34,208 nucleotides of DNA from a virus. The stretch spans positions 1 to 34,208 of IMG/VR virus record IMGVR_UViG_3300025141_000385. One strand, given 5' to 3'. A program made the translations under genes and the position numbers. The notes beneath the pieces were generated by a model, which worked only from the letters and a program-made list of their open reading frames with translations, was not told the DNA's origin and did no database searches. Shown here one piece after another: positions 14,570 through 22,128 of the stretch; position 1 is the first letter of the stretch; each line of letters starts with the position of its first letter.

Positions 14570-15247
14570 TTACCTCCTGTTTTTACATTTACAATACCAC
14601 ATACCTGTACATTGGTCAGGTTCTGTAGTCATCTCCATTATTTTTTCACATCTATTAAGAACATCTTCCCACACTTTTTTATCTCTGTCAACTTTAAATG
14701 CTTTTAAATTTTGGTCATTTTTATTTTCATATAAAACTACTCCATAATTACGATCAGTTATATTAAGATAAATCTGTAATTGAATTAAATGTTCATGTTT
14801 TGGAGTTTCTTTCAGTTCTTTAAAATCTTCATTTTTAATAGTTTTTAATTCTAATAAAGCTTCTTCATGTTTTTCGTGTGTAATAATAAAATCAATTCTA
14901 CCTGAAATTGGAGGATCATCATATTTTACAGTAACTTCATCATCAATATAAAGATTAGCTTTTTCTAAATATTTTTTCATGCGACCTTCAAAAGTTCCAC
15001 CATGATCAAATATTCTTTGTACTCTAGGTTGTATAATATCCCAATCTAATAATCCATTATATGCAAGATAAAGATACTTATCGCAAGGATTACCAAATAC
15101 AGAAGGATAAAATTTACCTTTAGTTGGAGGACTGTTTTTCCTACCTAATACATTATCAATAGATTTTAACAACCATCTATCTTGATTTTTAGTTCTTTTA
15201 CCACCCTTACTAGGGTTCTTTTTATTTATAGCTTTAATTCCTGCCAT
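14570..15247 (-). CDS. Cas4/RecB-like PD-(D/E)XK exonuclease with probable Fe-S cluster
   Basis: A 225-residue nuclease. Catalytic pattern: FDHGGTFEGR with H82, ISGRIDFI with D119, LLELKTIK with E133 and K135, and QLQIYL with Q156/Q158. Cys55 (GNPCDKY) near the start and C213, C219, C221 (QCTGMWYCKC) at the end match the split four-cysteine arrangement of Cas4 and AddB, which bind a 4Fe-4S cluster. There is no CRISPR array in the window, so a role in DNA end resection for recombination fits better, next to RecA. AAGGAAAG precedes the ATG. The start overlaps the upstream nuclease by 22 bases. Confidence 0.82.
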   Translation of the reverse strand: MAGIKAINKKNPSKGGKRTKNQDRWLLKSIDNVLGRKNSPPTKGKFYPSVFGNPCDKYLYLAYNGLLDWDIIQPRVQRIFDHGGTFEGRMKKYLEKANLYIDDEVTVKYDDPPISGRIDFIITHEKHEEALLELKTIKNEDFKELKETPKHEHLIQLQIYLNITDRNYGVVLYENKNDQNLKAFKVDRDKKVWEDVLNRCEKIMEMTTEPDQCTGMWYCKCKNRR

Positions 15248-15510
15248 AATCTTTCCTTTATATCTTTATATGTTTTTTCTGTGATATGCCATATTTCATA
15301 TCCCGCTTCTTTTAAATACTCATCTCTAACTGCATCTCTTTTAGCAAAGTGTCCAAATGGACCATCTGCTTCTATTATAACATTTATTTCTGTTACTATG
15401 AAGTCAGGTAAGTATTTACCTACAGGTGTTTGCCTAGCATATCTAAGCCCTGTTTCATCAAGTACTTTAGCTATCAGATTTTCCTGTAATGTATGACTTT
15501 TCCGTGTCAT
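15226..15510 (-). CDS. Small Vsr/DUF559-like endonuclease
   Basis: A 94-residue protein with the Vsr-like fold signature: early helix with E10 and E19 (LQENLIAKVLDETGL), LPDFIV (D36), VIIEADG (E47, D49), H54, then RDAVRDEYLKEAGYEIWHIT. This is the order seen in DUF559 and very-short-patch-repair relatives of PD-(D/E)XK nucleases, which nick or cut DNA. It lies between RecA and the Cas4-like nuclease and overlaps both (44 bases with recA). A recombination or repair role is inferred from context. It is complete and close to the minimum size for the fold. Confidence 0.8.
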   Translation of the reverse strand: MTRKSHTLQENLIAKVLDETGLRYARQTPVGKYLPDFIVTEINVIIEADGPFGHFAKRDAVRDEYLKEAGYEIWHITEKTYKDIKERLWQELKL

Positions 15511-16468
15511 TCACTAACTCCTTATATACATCAGGATTCTCTTTAAACCAATCTACTACTTTAGCTATACCTTGAAATTTTCCATCTTTATAGTAATACC
15601 ACGCACCACTCTGTTTAATTAAGTTTTCTTCTAATGCCATACGAATATATGTTTCTACTATATCTATACCACCCTTATGTTTAAATGGTACGATAGCTTC
15701 TTCAAATTTCTCTCCACCAAACTTATCTTTTAGTAGTCTAACATTAATTTCAAAACCTATCCTATCACTCATCTTTGCAGGTTTATTCGCACCTTGTTTT
15801 AATATCCAAGAACCTCTAGTAAAATGCATACAACAATGAGTGAAATATTTTTGACCTTCTCCACCCGGCATTGTATCCATAAGTTGTACATTACCCATAG
15901 TTCCTCTAGTCTGATTTACTGCTACTAAAGCTCCACCGTGTTTTAATTCAGGTATAAGTCTCATTAACATTTGATTCCATGTTCTAGATTGCCAACCTAT
16001 AGGACTATACCCAATACCCTGTTCATTTGTAAAAATGTCAGAGGGAACTAAACCAGCAACACTGTCTATAACTACTATATCTGCTCCTGTTTGTAATGAA
16101 TTTCTAATTGCTTTGAAAGCTTCTTCAGAAGTATCGGGGTTATATAATATCATCTCACTAGTATTTAATCCACAGTTCTCCATCCACTTACTATCCCAAG
16201 ATTTTTCTAAGTCAACCCATACAGGTACACCACCATTTTGTTGAACTGATTTACATAACTGTGCTGCTATATAAGATTTACCTGATGAAAATCCACCGAA
16301 TAAAAGAGTAAATCTTTTTCTAGGTATACCCCCATTAGTAATTTTATCTAGTTGAGGTATGTTAAAAGGTATTTTACCATACTCAAAACTAACGTCATCT
16401 CCTCTTGTAGCTTTAACTTTTTTATCGTTTAATAAACTTTCAAAAATTTCTTTTGATGTTGATTTCAT
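15467..16468 (-). CDS. recA: RecA/UvsX-type recombinase
   Basis: A 333-residue strand-exchange ATPase. Walker A is GGFSSGKS (58-65), the catalytic-type acid is in WVDLEKS (E88), Walker B is IVVIDSVAGLVP (131-142), and NQTRG (185-189) follows. PGGEGQKYFTH matches the later RecA nucleotide-contact region. The C-terminal region is short and lacks the long acidic tail of E. coli RecA. It starts at ATGA overlapping the MazG-like stop, so translation is probably coupled; the ribosome binding site is weak. It heads a block with two nucleases and, farther on, a resolvase, which together form a recombination pathway. Confidence 0.93.
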   Translation of the reverse strand: MKSTSKEIFESLLNDKKVKATRGDDVSFEYGKIPFNIPQLDKITNGGIPRKRFTLLFGGFSSGKSYIAAQLCKSVQQNGGVPVWVDLEKSWDSKWMENCGLNTSEMILYNPDTSEEAFKAIRNSLQTGADIVVIDSVAGLVPSDIFTNEQGIGYSPIGWQSRTWNQMLMRLIPELKHGGALVAVNQTRGTMGNVQLMDTMPGGEGQKYFTHCCMHFTRGSWILKQGANKPAKMSDRIGFEINVRLLKDKFGGEKFEEAIVPFKHKGGIDIVETYIRMALEENLIKQSGAWYYYKDGKFQGIAKVVDWFKENPDVYKELVNDTEKSYITGKSDS

Positions 16469-16746
16469 ATTAAATCTGAATCTTCCTCTATATCCCTACC
16501 AATGTTTCTTCTTTGTATTGCTTCAGCCCAAGCCATGCATACTGCTCCACATTGAATAAGCTCATTGTATAAATTATGTGCATTTTTTTCGTATACTTCT
16601 CTTGCCACCTCTCCCACTTCTTCTGTTAATATTACAGTCCAATAATCATCAGAATGTTTAGTTTGATCTCCAAATTCTTTTTCTTGTAATTCTCTTTCTG
16701 CTAAAAACTGTTCAGTAACTATAGCTCTAATATATTCAGTTTCCAT
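16465..16746 (-). CDS. MazG-like nucleotide pyrophosphohydrolase
   Basis: A 93-residue all-alpha protein. LTEEVGEVAREVYEKN (residues about 40-55) gives the E-E-x-x-E metal-binding helix of the MazG/dUTPase-like superfamily, and NLYNELIQCGAVCMAWAEAI forms the second helix, where a D or N normally follows the E. The family hydrolyses nucleoside triphosphates, possibly including host alarmones or damaged nucleotides. In many phages a MazG-like gene sits among replication genes, as here, just before recA. The exact substrate cannot be told. The protein is shorter than full MazG, being a single domain. Confidence 0.78.
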   Translation of the reverse strand: METEYIRAIVTEQFLAERELQEKEFGDQTKHSDDYWTVILTEEVGEVAREVYEKNAHNLYNELIQCGAVCMAWAEAIQRRNIGRDIEEDSDLI

Positions 16747-16972
16747 CCTTTTTCTTACCCTTCTTTAGTAGAATATTTCTAATCTCATTATTAACTTTAT
16801 CATGAACTACTTGGTAAGCTTTATCTATGGTTAACCCAGCTTCCTCTAATTGCTTATCCATTGCTAATTCAGTATCAAGATCATGAATTTCCATATCCAT
16901 TCTTGCATATTGATTTCTATCTAGTGGACCTACTCTAAATGTAAATCCTAATTTAAGTCCTACTTTTGCCAT
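16736..16972 (-). CDS. Hypothetical protein
   Basis: A 78-residue protein, not recognised. It starts MAKVGLKLGFTFRVG, continues with an acidic helix (RMDMEIHDLDTELAMDKQLE) and ends in a Lys-rich tail (LLKKGKKKDG). GGAG precedes the ATG. It overlaps the MazG-like gene by 11 bases and the upstream gene by 20. It is certainly part of the replication operon. No motif suggests an enzyme; a small DNA- or protein-binding role is possible. Confidence 0.6.
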   Translation of the reverse strand: MAKVGLKLGFTFRVGPLDRNQYARMDMEIHDLDTELAMDKQLEEAGLTIDKAYQVVHDKVNNEIRNILLKKGKKKDGN

Positions 16973-17360
16973 TTTTGGTCTCCTTTATCATATGTTTTAT
17001 TGGTATTTCATATTGTTTATAATTATTTTTATTTTCTCCACGGTGTGGATATGACTTCTTTTTATTATCCGTATGTTTTAAAAATTCTTTATATGGTATT
17101 GAAAGGTTAAAATCTTCGTTTGTATACACATCTATCAGAACTAGCATGTCTAAACTATTACCATAGTTAGCTACCGTTGCTTCTAAGTTTCTTATTAAAT
17201 CTGTATCAAAAGTTGACGCTTCACCTTCTTCAAGCACATGAACCCATCTTAAAATATGCCTATCGTAGGAATTGAACTTTCTAATAAGTATATTTTCATC
17301 TGGAGAATATCTTCCTACAGTCTTACCAGAATTATCCCGCATTGGTCTACTCAGTTTCAT
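16953..17360 (-). CDS. Hypothetical protein
   Basis: A 135-residue protein, not recognised. Residues about 28-45 (FNSYDRHILRWVHVLEEGEA) and 65-90 look helical. The C-terminal 45 residues are rich in Lys, Asn and His. AGGAG precedes the ATG. It overlaps the DUF3310 gene by 14 bases and the next gene by 20, so it is co-translated with the nucleotide-metabolism genes around it. No catalytic motif is visible. Confidence 0.6.
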   Translation of the reverse strand: MKLSRPMRDNSGKTVGRYSPDENILIRKFNSYDRHILRWVHVLEEGEASTFDTDLIRNLEATVANYGNSLDMLVLIDVYTNEDFNLSIPYKEFLKHTDNKKKSYPHRGENKNNYKQYEIPIKHMIKETKNGKSRT

Positions 17361-17694
17361 TTATTAACTCCTTAGCTATTAGCATATCTATGTATTGTTT
17401 AGCTTTCTTTAAATCCTCAACACCACCTTTATCTTTCCATCTACATATATATTTTATTACATTTCCTTCTGCAAATAATAACTTATTTGCATGTATAAAA
17501 TCCCAAGGTTCTATCTCTAAATGATAATGTGTTGGATCAGTAGAATTTCCTATAGCATCATTCGATATATCAGGATATCCTTTCATGTCTCTATATTCCT
17601 TCCATGTTAAATCTGGATAATTTTTCTTCTTATCTTCATATTCTCCTGATGTAAAATTATATTGAAGTTTAGGGTTTTTCCATCCTGCAGGCAT
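17347..17694 (-). CDS. DUF3310 protein (T7 gp1.7-like nucleotide kinase family)
   Basis: A 115-residue protein. The C-terminal 60 residues carry the DUF3310 pattern: HYHLEIEPWDFIHAN (about 56-70), EGNVIKYICRWKDKGG and DLKKAKQYIDMLI. In T7 a member of this family (gp1.7) acts as a nucleotide kinase. Residues 1-50 are an N-terminal extension (DKKKNYPDLTWKEYRDMKGY) absent from the shortest members. GGAGGAAG precedes the ATG. With the MazG-like protein and NrdJ it would act on nucleotide supply; activity here is inferred from the family only. Confidence 0.82.
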   Translation of the reverse strand: MPAGWKNPKLQYNFTSGEYEDKKKNYPDLTWKEYRDMKGYPDISNDAIGNSTDPTHYHLEIEPWDFIHANKLLFAEGNVIKYICRWKDKGGVEDLKKAKQYIDMLIAKELINETE

Positions 17695-17695
17695 A

Positions 17696-18064
17696 CTATT
17701 CTTCCTCCATAGGTGTTAATAATTCTTTCATTTGAACAAATATTGGAGTTCTATCTCCTACCCATGCCCCCTCAGTATTGTACTCAAAATACTCCATAGC
17801 TTCTTGATAACACTCATCTCCCACTTCTTGCACTGTACTTAATCTTTCTTCAGCAGTCATTTTATCAAAATCATACTCTTTTTTCTTGGTATCATAAAAA
17901 TCTCTTGCAATAATTTCTATTGCTTTTTCTCTATCATATACAGCATAAGGTCCATTAAATTGTTGATAACCTAATCCTATAAATGCCTCTTTTAAACCAT
18001 CATAGTATATAGTTTCATCATCATTTTCTTCACACCAAAATATATTTTTATCTTTTTTATCCAC
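17696..18064 (-). CDS. Acidic hypothetical protein
   Basis: A 122-residue, strongly acidic protein, not recognised. Tyr, Asp and Glu are abundant (DETIYYDGLKEAFIG, then an EEE terminus). The start is GTG, embedded in the end of the bS21 gene (8-base overlap), with AGGGA upstream. The composition would suit a DNA mimic or a small inhibitor of a host protein, but this is speculation without a fold prediction. It stands between bS21 and the nucleotide-metabolism genes. Confidence 0.6.
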   Translation of the reverse strand: MDKKDKNIFWCEENDDETIYYDGLKEAFIGLGYQQFNGPYAVYDREKAIEIIARDFYDTKKKEYDFDKMTAEERLSTVQEVGDECYQEAMEYFEYNTEGAWVGDRTPIFVQMKELLTPMEEE

Positions 18065-18239
18065 TATTTTCCCTACTTTTTCTTAACTTATTTGTTTTCT
18101 TTTCTTTTCTTTTTACACTTTTAGGAATAAACTCTTGATTTTCCCTGTATATATTAAGAGTATCGTCTTTTTGTAATTGTTTTTTAAAACGTCTTAACAA
18201 ATTTTCAAAAGATTCATTTTTCCTAGCTTTTATTTCCAT
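18057..18239 (-). CDS. rpsU: Ribosomal protein bS21 homologue
   Basis: A 60-residue basic protein. Residues 2-25 read as bS21: IKARKNESFENLLRRFKKQL, aligning with the N-terminal part of E. coli bS21 (the R-x-N-E-x-F and L-R-R-F-K motifs). An EF-x-x-K-S-x-x-R-K segment (about 36-46) and a basic tail follow. Bacterial bS21 sits on the 30S platform next to the anti-Shine-Dalgarno region and helps start translation; phage copies are known and may direct ribosomes to phage mRNA. It is only a little shorter than the bacterial protein. It lies 1 base after the DNA polymerase stop. Confidence 0.88.
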   Translation of the reverse strand: MEIKARKNESFENLLRRFKKQLQKDDTLNIYRENQEFIPKSVKRKEKKTNKLRKSRENSG

Positions 18240-18240
18240 A

Positions 18241-20310
18241 TTAATCCCACTCTATATAATCTTCTAATTTAAATATAGTAATTTTTTTCTCTTCAAAATC
18301 TTTTTTAATTGCCCACGAAGGGTAACATACTTCCATATCAACCTCTAAAGGAATATTTAAACTGTTTTCTTTCATAAGTTCTTTTATTTTAGGAGCAACT
18401 TCATCTACTTCGTCTTTATGTACTTCACAAATAATCTCATCATGTACTTGTAGAAGTAAATTACTCTTCTTATCCTTTAGGTATTTTGCCACAGCAACCA
18501 TACGTTCACTCATTATATCTGCACTAGTACCTTGAATAAGATAATTTACACCTTTATAACCAAATTCATTAGGTACTCTATATATTCTACCATATTTATT
18601 CCTAACCATTCCTTCTGTTTTAATAGTTCTAACTACGGAATTAAAGAATCTTCTAGAGCCTTTCATATTTTGTAAATATGTATTCTTATAATCAGCAGCT
18701 AAAATAGGAGTAGTATTTAATTGCAACGCTAATTTATCTTTACCAATACCATATATAACTCCAAAAGTAATTGATTTAGCTAATTGTCTATAAAATTTAA
18801 ATTGAGTATCATCTTCAGTAATGTTAAAAGCTATCTTTGCTGCCTCTCCATGAAAGTCTACATTATCTTGTTTCATGAGTTCATTCATTTCTTCATTGTT
18901 TACATAGTGCATAAATACTCTAACTTCCATTTGAGAGTAGTCATATGCCACCATTTTATAATCATCTCTAGGTATAAAAAGATTTCTTATGGCTATTTGT
19001 CTAGTATCTTCAATATCAAATTTATCTCCACCTAAGAAACTCCAAGTATTTAATACTTCATCAGTTAATTCTGTATTAGCGTTACCACCCTTACTTGAAA
19101 CTATAGCCGCTACTCTACCCTTTACTTCTTCTTTATCAGATTCAGATAAATCTCTATCTTCAACATATACAATATCTCTAGGTATATTCTGTAAGTTAGG
19201 TGAACTAGAAGACAATCTTCCTGTAACAGTGCCCCAATTATTAAAACTTGTATGAAGCACAGGTAATTCTAAATAAGGTTCTATGTAAGTAGAGCGTATT
19301 TTTTCTAGAGCTCTATATTGTCTTACCAATCCTGCTAAAGGGGAGTTAAGTCTTACTAAGGCTTCTTCATTCCACGCTTCTGCACCCTTTGCAGTTCTTA
19401 AAGGAGAATGAATACCCATATTATTAAAGGTTTCTCCTAATTGTTTAGTACTACTTATATTAAATTCATGTCCTACTAAGTCATATATACGATTTTTTAA
19501 TACTTCTATTCTAGCAACGGTTTTTTCATATGCCCTATTAGCATATTTATTATCTATTACTACCCCTCTTTTCTCCATCATATATAAAGTTTTAGTTAAA
19601 TCACACTGAAACTCAAATAATTCTAATTGCTTACTTATTTCTAATTTTCGTAATCTATCAGTGTAAACTTTATGAGTCCAATATACATCTTTTATACAAT
19701 ATGGACCAAGTACAGATGGTGGAGCTAAAGAAAAATCTTTAAACCATTTGTTTTTCTTCAAAACTTTTTTAGTCTCTAAATCATAAAGTCCAGCTTCTTC
19801 TCCGTAACTCCTTATTATAGTATCAGTTAAACTTAATCTATTTACTATAGTAGATTCAGTCATTCTAACCATCACTAATACATCAACAAGTTTCATCTTG
19901 TCTATATTAACACCTTCATTTTGCAAAAATTTAGAATCAAATTTAACATTGTACCCTATAATAGTATCGCATTTATCATTTATAAAAGATACTAATTGAT
20001 TTAATTCAGTTTGAGTTAAATTAGGTTCTTCTGATTGATGTCTAAATGGAAAATAATATGCTTCTGCATCAGAATAATTCAATGGAACTAATCCGATTCC
20101 ACATATTTGATTCATATTATAAGGATTAAATCCGTTAGTTTCTACATCTATAATCCATTCAGATGTATCAGGTAAAGAATTTAATGTATCTGTAAATGTG
20201 TCTGAGGTTACAATCATAGGTAAATTATGCAAACTCCCCGGAAGGACATTTAAATCCGGAGAGTCTGCTGTTATGGAGGTTGATGCTCTAGAATAAAGAG
20301 TCGTCATCAT
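18241..20310 (-). CDS. polA: DNA polymerase family A with 3'-5' exonuclease domain
   Basis: About 689 residues from ATG 20310; a TTG three codons earlier (20319) and an ATG at 20217 are alternatives. Exonuclease motifs: DVETNG (D55, E57), GYNVKFDSKF (D125), and PYCIKD (Y204, D208). Polymerase motifs: GRLSSSSPNLQNIPR, motif A YDYSQMEVRV (D457), motif B RQLAKSITFGVIYG (K512, F516, Y520), motif C QVHDEI (H623, D624, E625). F516 matches E. coli Pol I F762, a residue linked to virulent rather than temperate phages. There are 62 residues between NIPR and IRNLF where bacterial Pol I has only a few: an unusual insertion. No 5'-nuclease domain is present. The start overlaps the SSB-like gene. Confidence 0.93.
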   Translation of the reverse strand: MMTTLYSRASTSITADSPDLNVLPGSLHNLPMIVTSDTFTDTLNSLPDTSEWIIDVETNGFNPYNMNQICGIGLVPLNYSDAEAYYFPFRHQSEEPNLTQTELNQLVSFINDKCDTIIGYNVKFDSKFLQNEGVNIDKMKLVDVLVMVRMTESTIVNRLSLTDTIIRSYGEEAGLYDLETKKVLKKNKWFKDFSLAPPSVLGPYCIKDVYWTHKVYTDRLRKLEISKQLELFEFQCDLTKTLYMMEKRGVVIDNKYANRAYEKTVARIEVLKNRIYDLVGHEFNISSTKQLGETFNNMGIHSPLRTAKGAEAWNEEALVRLNSPLAGLVRQYRALEKIRSTYIEPYLELPVLHTSFNNWGTVTGRLSSSSPNLQNIPRDIVYVEDRDLSESDKEEVKGRVAAIVSSKGGNANTELTDEVLNTWSFLGGDKFDIEDTRQIAIRNLFIPRDDYKMVAYDYSQMEVRVFMHYVNNEEMNELMKQDNVDFHGEAAKIAFNITEDDTQFKFYRQLAKSITFGVIYGIGKDKLALQLNTTPILAADYKNTYLQNMKGSRRFFNSVVRTIKTEGMVRNKYGRIYRVPNEFGYKGVNYLIQGTSADIMSERMVAVAKYLKDKKSNLLLQVHDEIICEVHKDEVDEVAPKIKELMKENSLNIPLEVDMEVCYPSWAIKKDFEEKKITIFKLEDYIEWD

Positions 20311-21019
20311 CGTTATCAATAGCTACAGCATCAGATGGTACTGCATCTGTTTCTGTTTCTAAAGTACCATATCTTTGACCTACATACTCTTTTATTGGAG
20401 TAAGATTTTTTACTTCTGCTTGTTTATCTTCAGGTAAATCTAAATCACCTGATGTAGAAGTAATTGTATAAGTAGTGTCTAGGCTTGTACCTCTTCTTCT
20501 CACTCTTATAACATTCTTATCCAACGAACCATCATCTTCGTATATATCTACGAATTGATTCCAATTACTATTTTGTGCTCCAAAAGATAGAGTTAATACT
20601 TTAAAATCATTAACTGTTTCTTTATAAAGCTTTGAACCAGACGGACTAGTTATTTGTTCCCAAGAGTCTACTCTTTGTTCTGTATGCAATATTTCAGTTA
20701 CATACCCCCAAAGTGCGAACTTGTGTTTTGGAGCTTTCCTTCGACCATCCTCATGCACCATAGCTTCACTTGGAACAGAATCAACTGGTTCTCCATTTTC
20801 AACTAGTACACTTGTCCAACCTCTATCAGCTCCCTGTTGAAATTCATATACATAAAATTCTTCCATATGTATATCACCTTCTTCTCCTGTAGCCATAGAT
20901 TTCATAAAAACTTGATCTCCATCTTTTAACCAAACTTCCTTACCATTAGCTGCGGCAGCTTGAGCAGACCTAGTTTCTCTACTTGTTATATTATTTTGTA
21001 TCATACTGATTCCTGACAT
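20288..21019 (-). CDS. Probable single-stranded DNA-binding protein
   Basis: A 243-residue protein ending in a highly acidic tail with a terminal aromatic residue (AIDNDDDDSLF). That tail is the hallmark of phage and bacterial SSBs, which use it to recruit replication partners. The body (residues about 25-190) is beta-rich and basic-aromatic (EEFYVYEFQQGADRGWTSVL; VIRVRRRGTSLDTTYTITS), compatible with an OB-fold. It sits between primase and DNA polymerase, the expected place for an SSB of the T7 gp2.5 or T4 gp32 type. GGAGGATAT precedes the ATG. No sequence family can be named with certainty. Confidence 0.65.
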   Translation of the reverse strand: MSGISMIQNNITSRETRSAQAAAANGKEVWLKDGDQVFMKSMATGEEGDIHMEEFYVYEFQQGADRGWTSVLVENGEPVDSVPSEAMVHEDGRRKAPKHKFALWGYVTEILHTEQRVDSWEQITSPSGSKLYKETVNDFKVLTLSFGAQNSNWNQFVDIYEDDGSLDKNVIRVRRRGTSLDTTYTITSTSGDLDLPEDKQAEVKNLTPIKEYVGQRYGTLETETDAVPSDAVAIDNDDDDSLF

Positions 21020-21029
21020 ATATCCTCCG

Positions 21030-21947
21030 TTACCAATATTTTTTATTATTAATTATATTATTAATTATATCATAAGATTTGATATCTTGCACATCTTTAT
21101 ATTCTTTAGGTATATTAATATAAGAAACTTTGATTTTATTACCTAATAATTTCATAGCTCTTTGTTTACCTATTTGCCCCGCTTCATCATTATCTAAACA
21201 TAGTATAATCTCTTTAGTAGGCAATGTCAATAATAAATCACGTTGTCTATTAGACATACTCATTCCAAGTAATGAAACAGATGGAAATCCTAATTGATCT
21301 AACCACATAGTATCCAAAGTACCTTCTGTTATACACACTGCATCACAAGGTTGTATGTATGATTGACCAAATAATACGTAAGACTTTTTAAGTCCTTTTG
21401 AATATAAATATTTAGGTATCATTTTTTCTTGTCTAGTAATCCAACCTACAGTTCTAGAATCTTTATCTTGAATTGGAATTACTAAACCATTAGAAGGAGT
21501 TATACTACAATTCCATTTACGCATAGTAGTTTTATTAAAACCCCTGTCAAATATCCATCTAGGTACACTACCAGATTTATATGGTATAGATACTTCAGGT
21601 AATGATAAATCTTCGATAGTGAATGATGGTATATTAAATATATTACTTTTAATTGTATTTTTATAATCAGTAATATATAAATTGACTTGTTGAAAATCCC
21701 ACTCCATATATTGTTGTATGAAATTTTTTAAACTTCCCTGCCCACATCCAGCAAAACAAATCCATACACCTTTGTCTGTATTTATTGAACAAGATTCTGT
21801 TGTATCATTATGAAAAGGACATAATATAGATATTTCTTCATTACCTACAGGCACATCTATGCCTAAATTAAGTAGTGCTTGTGTCCAATCTATTGAATTA
21901 ATCATATTATTTAAACTTCGGGAGATATACCCTGTAGAGATACCCAT
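21030..21947 (-). CDS. DNA primase (zinc-binding plus TOPRIM)
   Basis: 305 residues from ATG 21947, chosen because GGAGG lies just upstream; an open frame continues to 21986 without a good site. The N-terminal zinc-binding domain has CPFH (C43, H46) and CFAGC (C64, C68). The catalytic TOPRIM domain has CITEGTLDTMWL (E208) and LCLDNDEAG (D252, D254). It makes RNA primers for replication. The arrangement matches the primase half of T7 gp4, but the helicase is a separate gene here (22112-23350). A zinc-ribbon gene overlaps its start by 41 bases. Confidence 0.9.
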   Translation of the reverse strand: MGISTGYISRSLNNMINSIDWTQALLNLGIDVPVGNEEISILCPFHNDTTESCSINTDKGVWICFAGCGQGSLKNFIQQYMEWDFQQVNLYITDYKNTIKSNIFNIPSFTIEDLSLPEVSIPYKSGSVPRWIFDRGFNKTTMRKWNCSITPSNGLVIPIQDKDSRTVGWITRQEKMIPKYLYSKGLKKSYVLFGQSYIQPCDAVCITEGTLDTMWLDQLGFPSVSLLGMSMSNRQRDLLLTLPTKEIILCLDNDEAGQIGKQRAMKLLGNKIKVSYINIPKEYKDVQDIKSYDIINNIINNKKYW

Positions 21948-22128
21948 TTTCCTCCTTCCAAAATCCATCTGGAAAAGTTGTGCCACACTGAAAACAATAA
22001 GGATCGTTACGCACTAATCCTAATACTTCTTTTTTTAATAATGAATACATATCAATTATAGTTTTACCTACTCTTAATTTACCACCCTCAGAACATTTAC
22101 CACATTTAGTATTAATTAAGCGTGTCAT
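21907..22128 (-). CDS. Small zinc-ribbon protein
   Basis: A 73-residue protein with two CxxC knuckles, C9-x2-C12 (TKCGKCSEGG) and C45-x2-C48 (YCFQCGTTF), which should bind one zinc ion. GAGGAG precedes the ATG. It lies between helicase and primase genes and overlaps both (17 and 41 bases), so it is translated with them. A role as replication accessory, for example linking helicase and primase, is a guess; many phage genomes carry such small zinc ribbons of unknown function. Confidence 0.7.
   Translation of the reverse strand: MTRLINTKCGKCSEGGKLRVGKTIIDMYSLLKKEVLGLVRNDPYCFQCGTTFPDGFWKEENGYLYRVYLPKFK

Noticed and set aside
14570-15247. Cas4-like gene as part of a CRISPR-Cas system
   Set aside because: No repeat-spacer array and no other cas gene is present; the neighbours are recombination genes.
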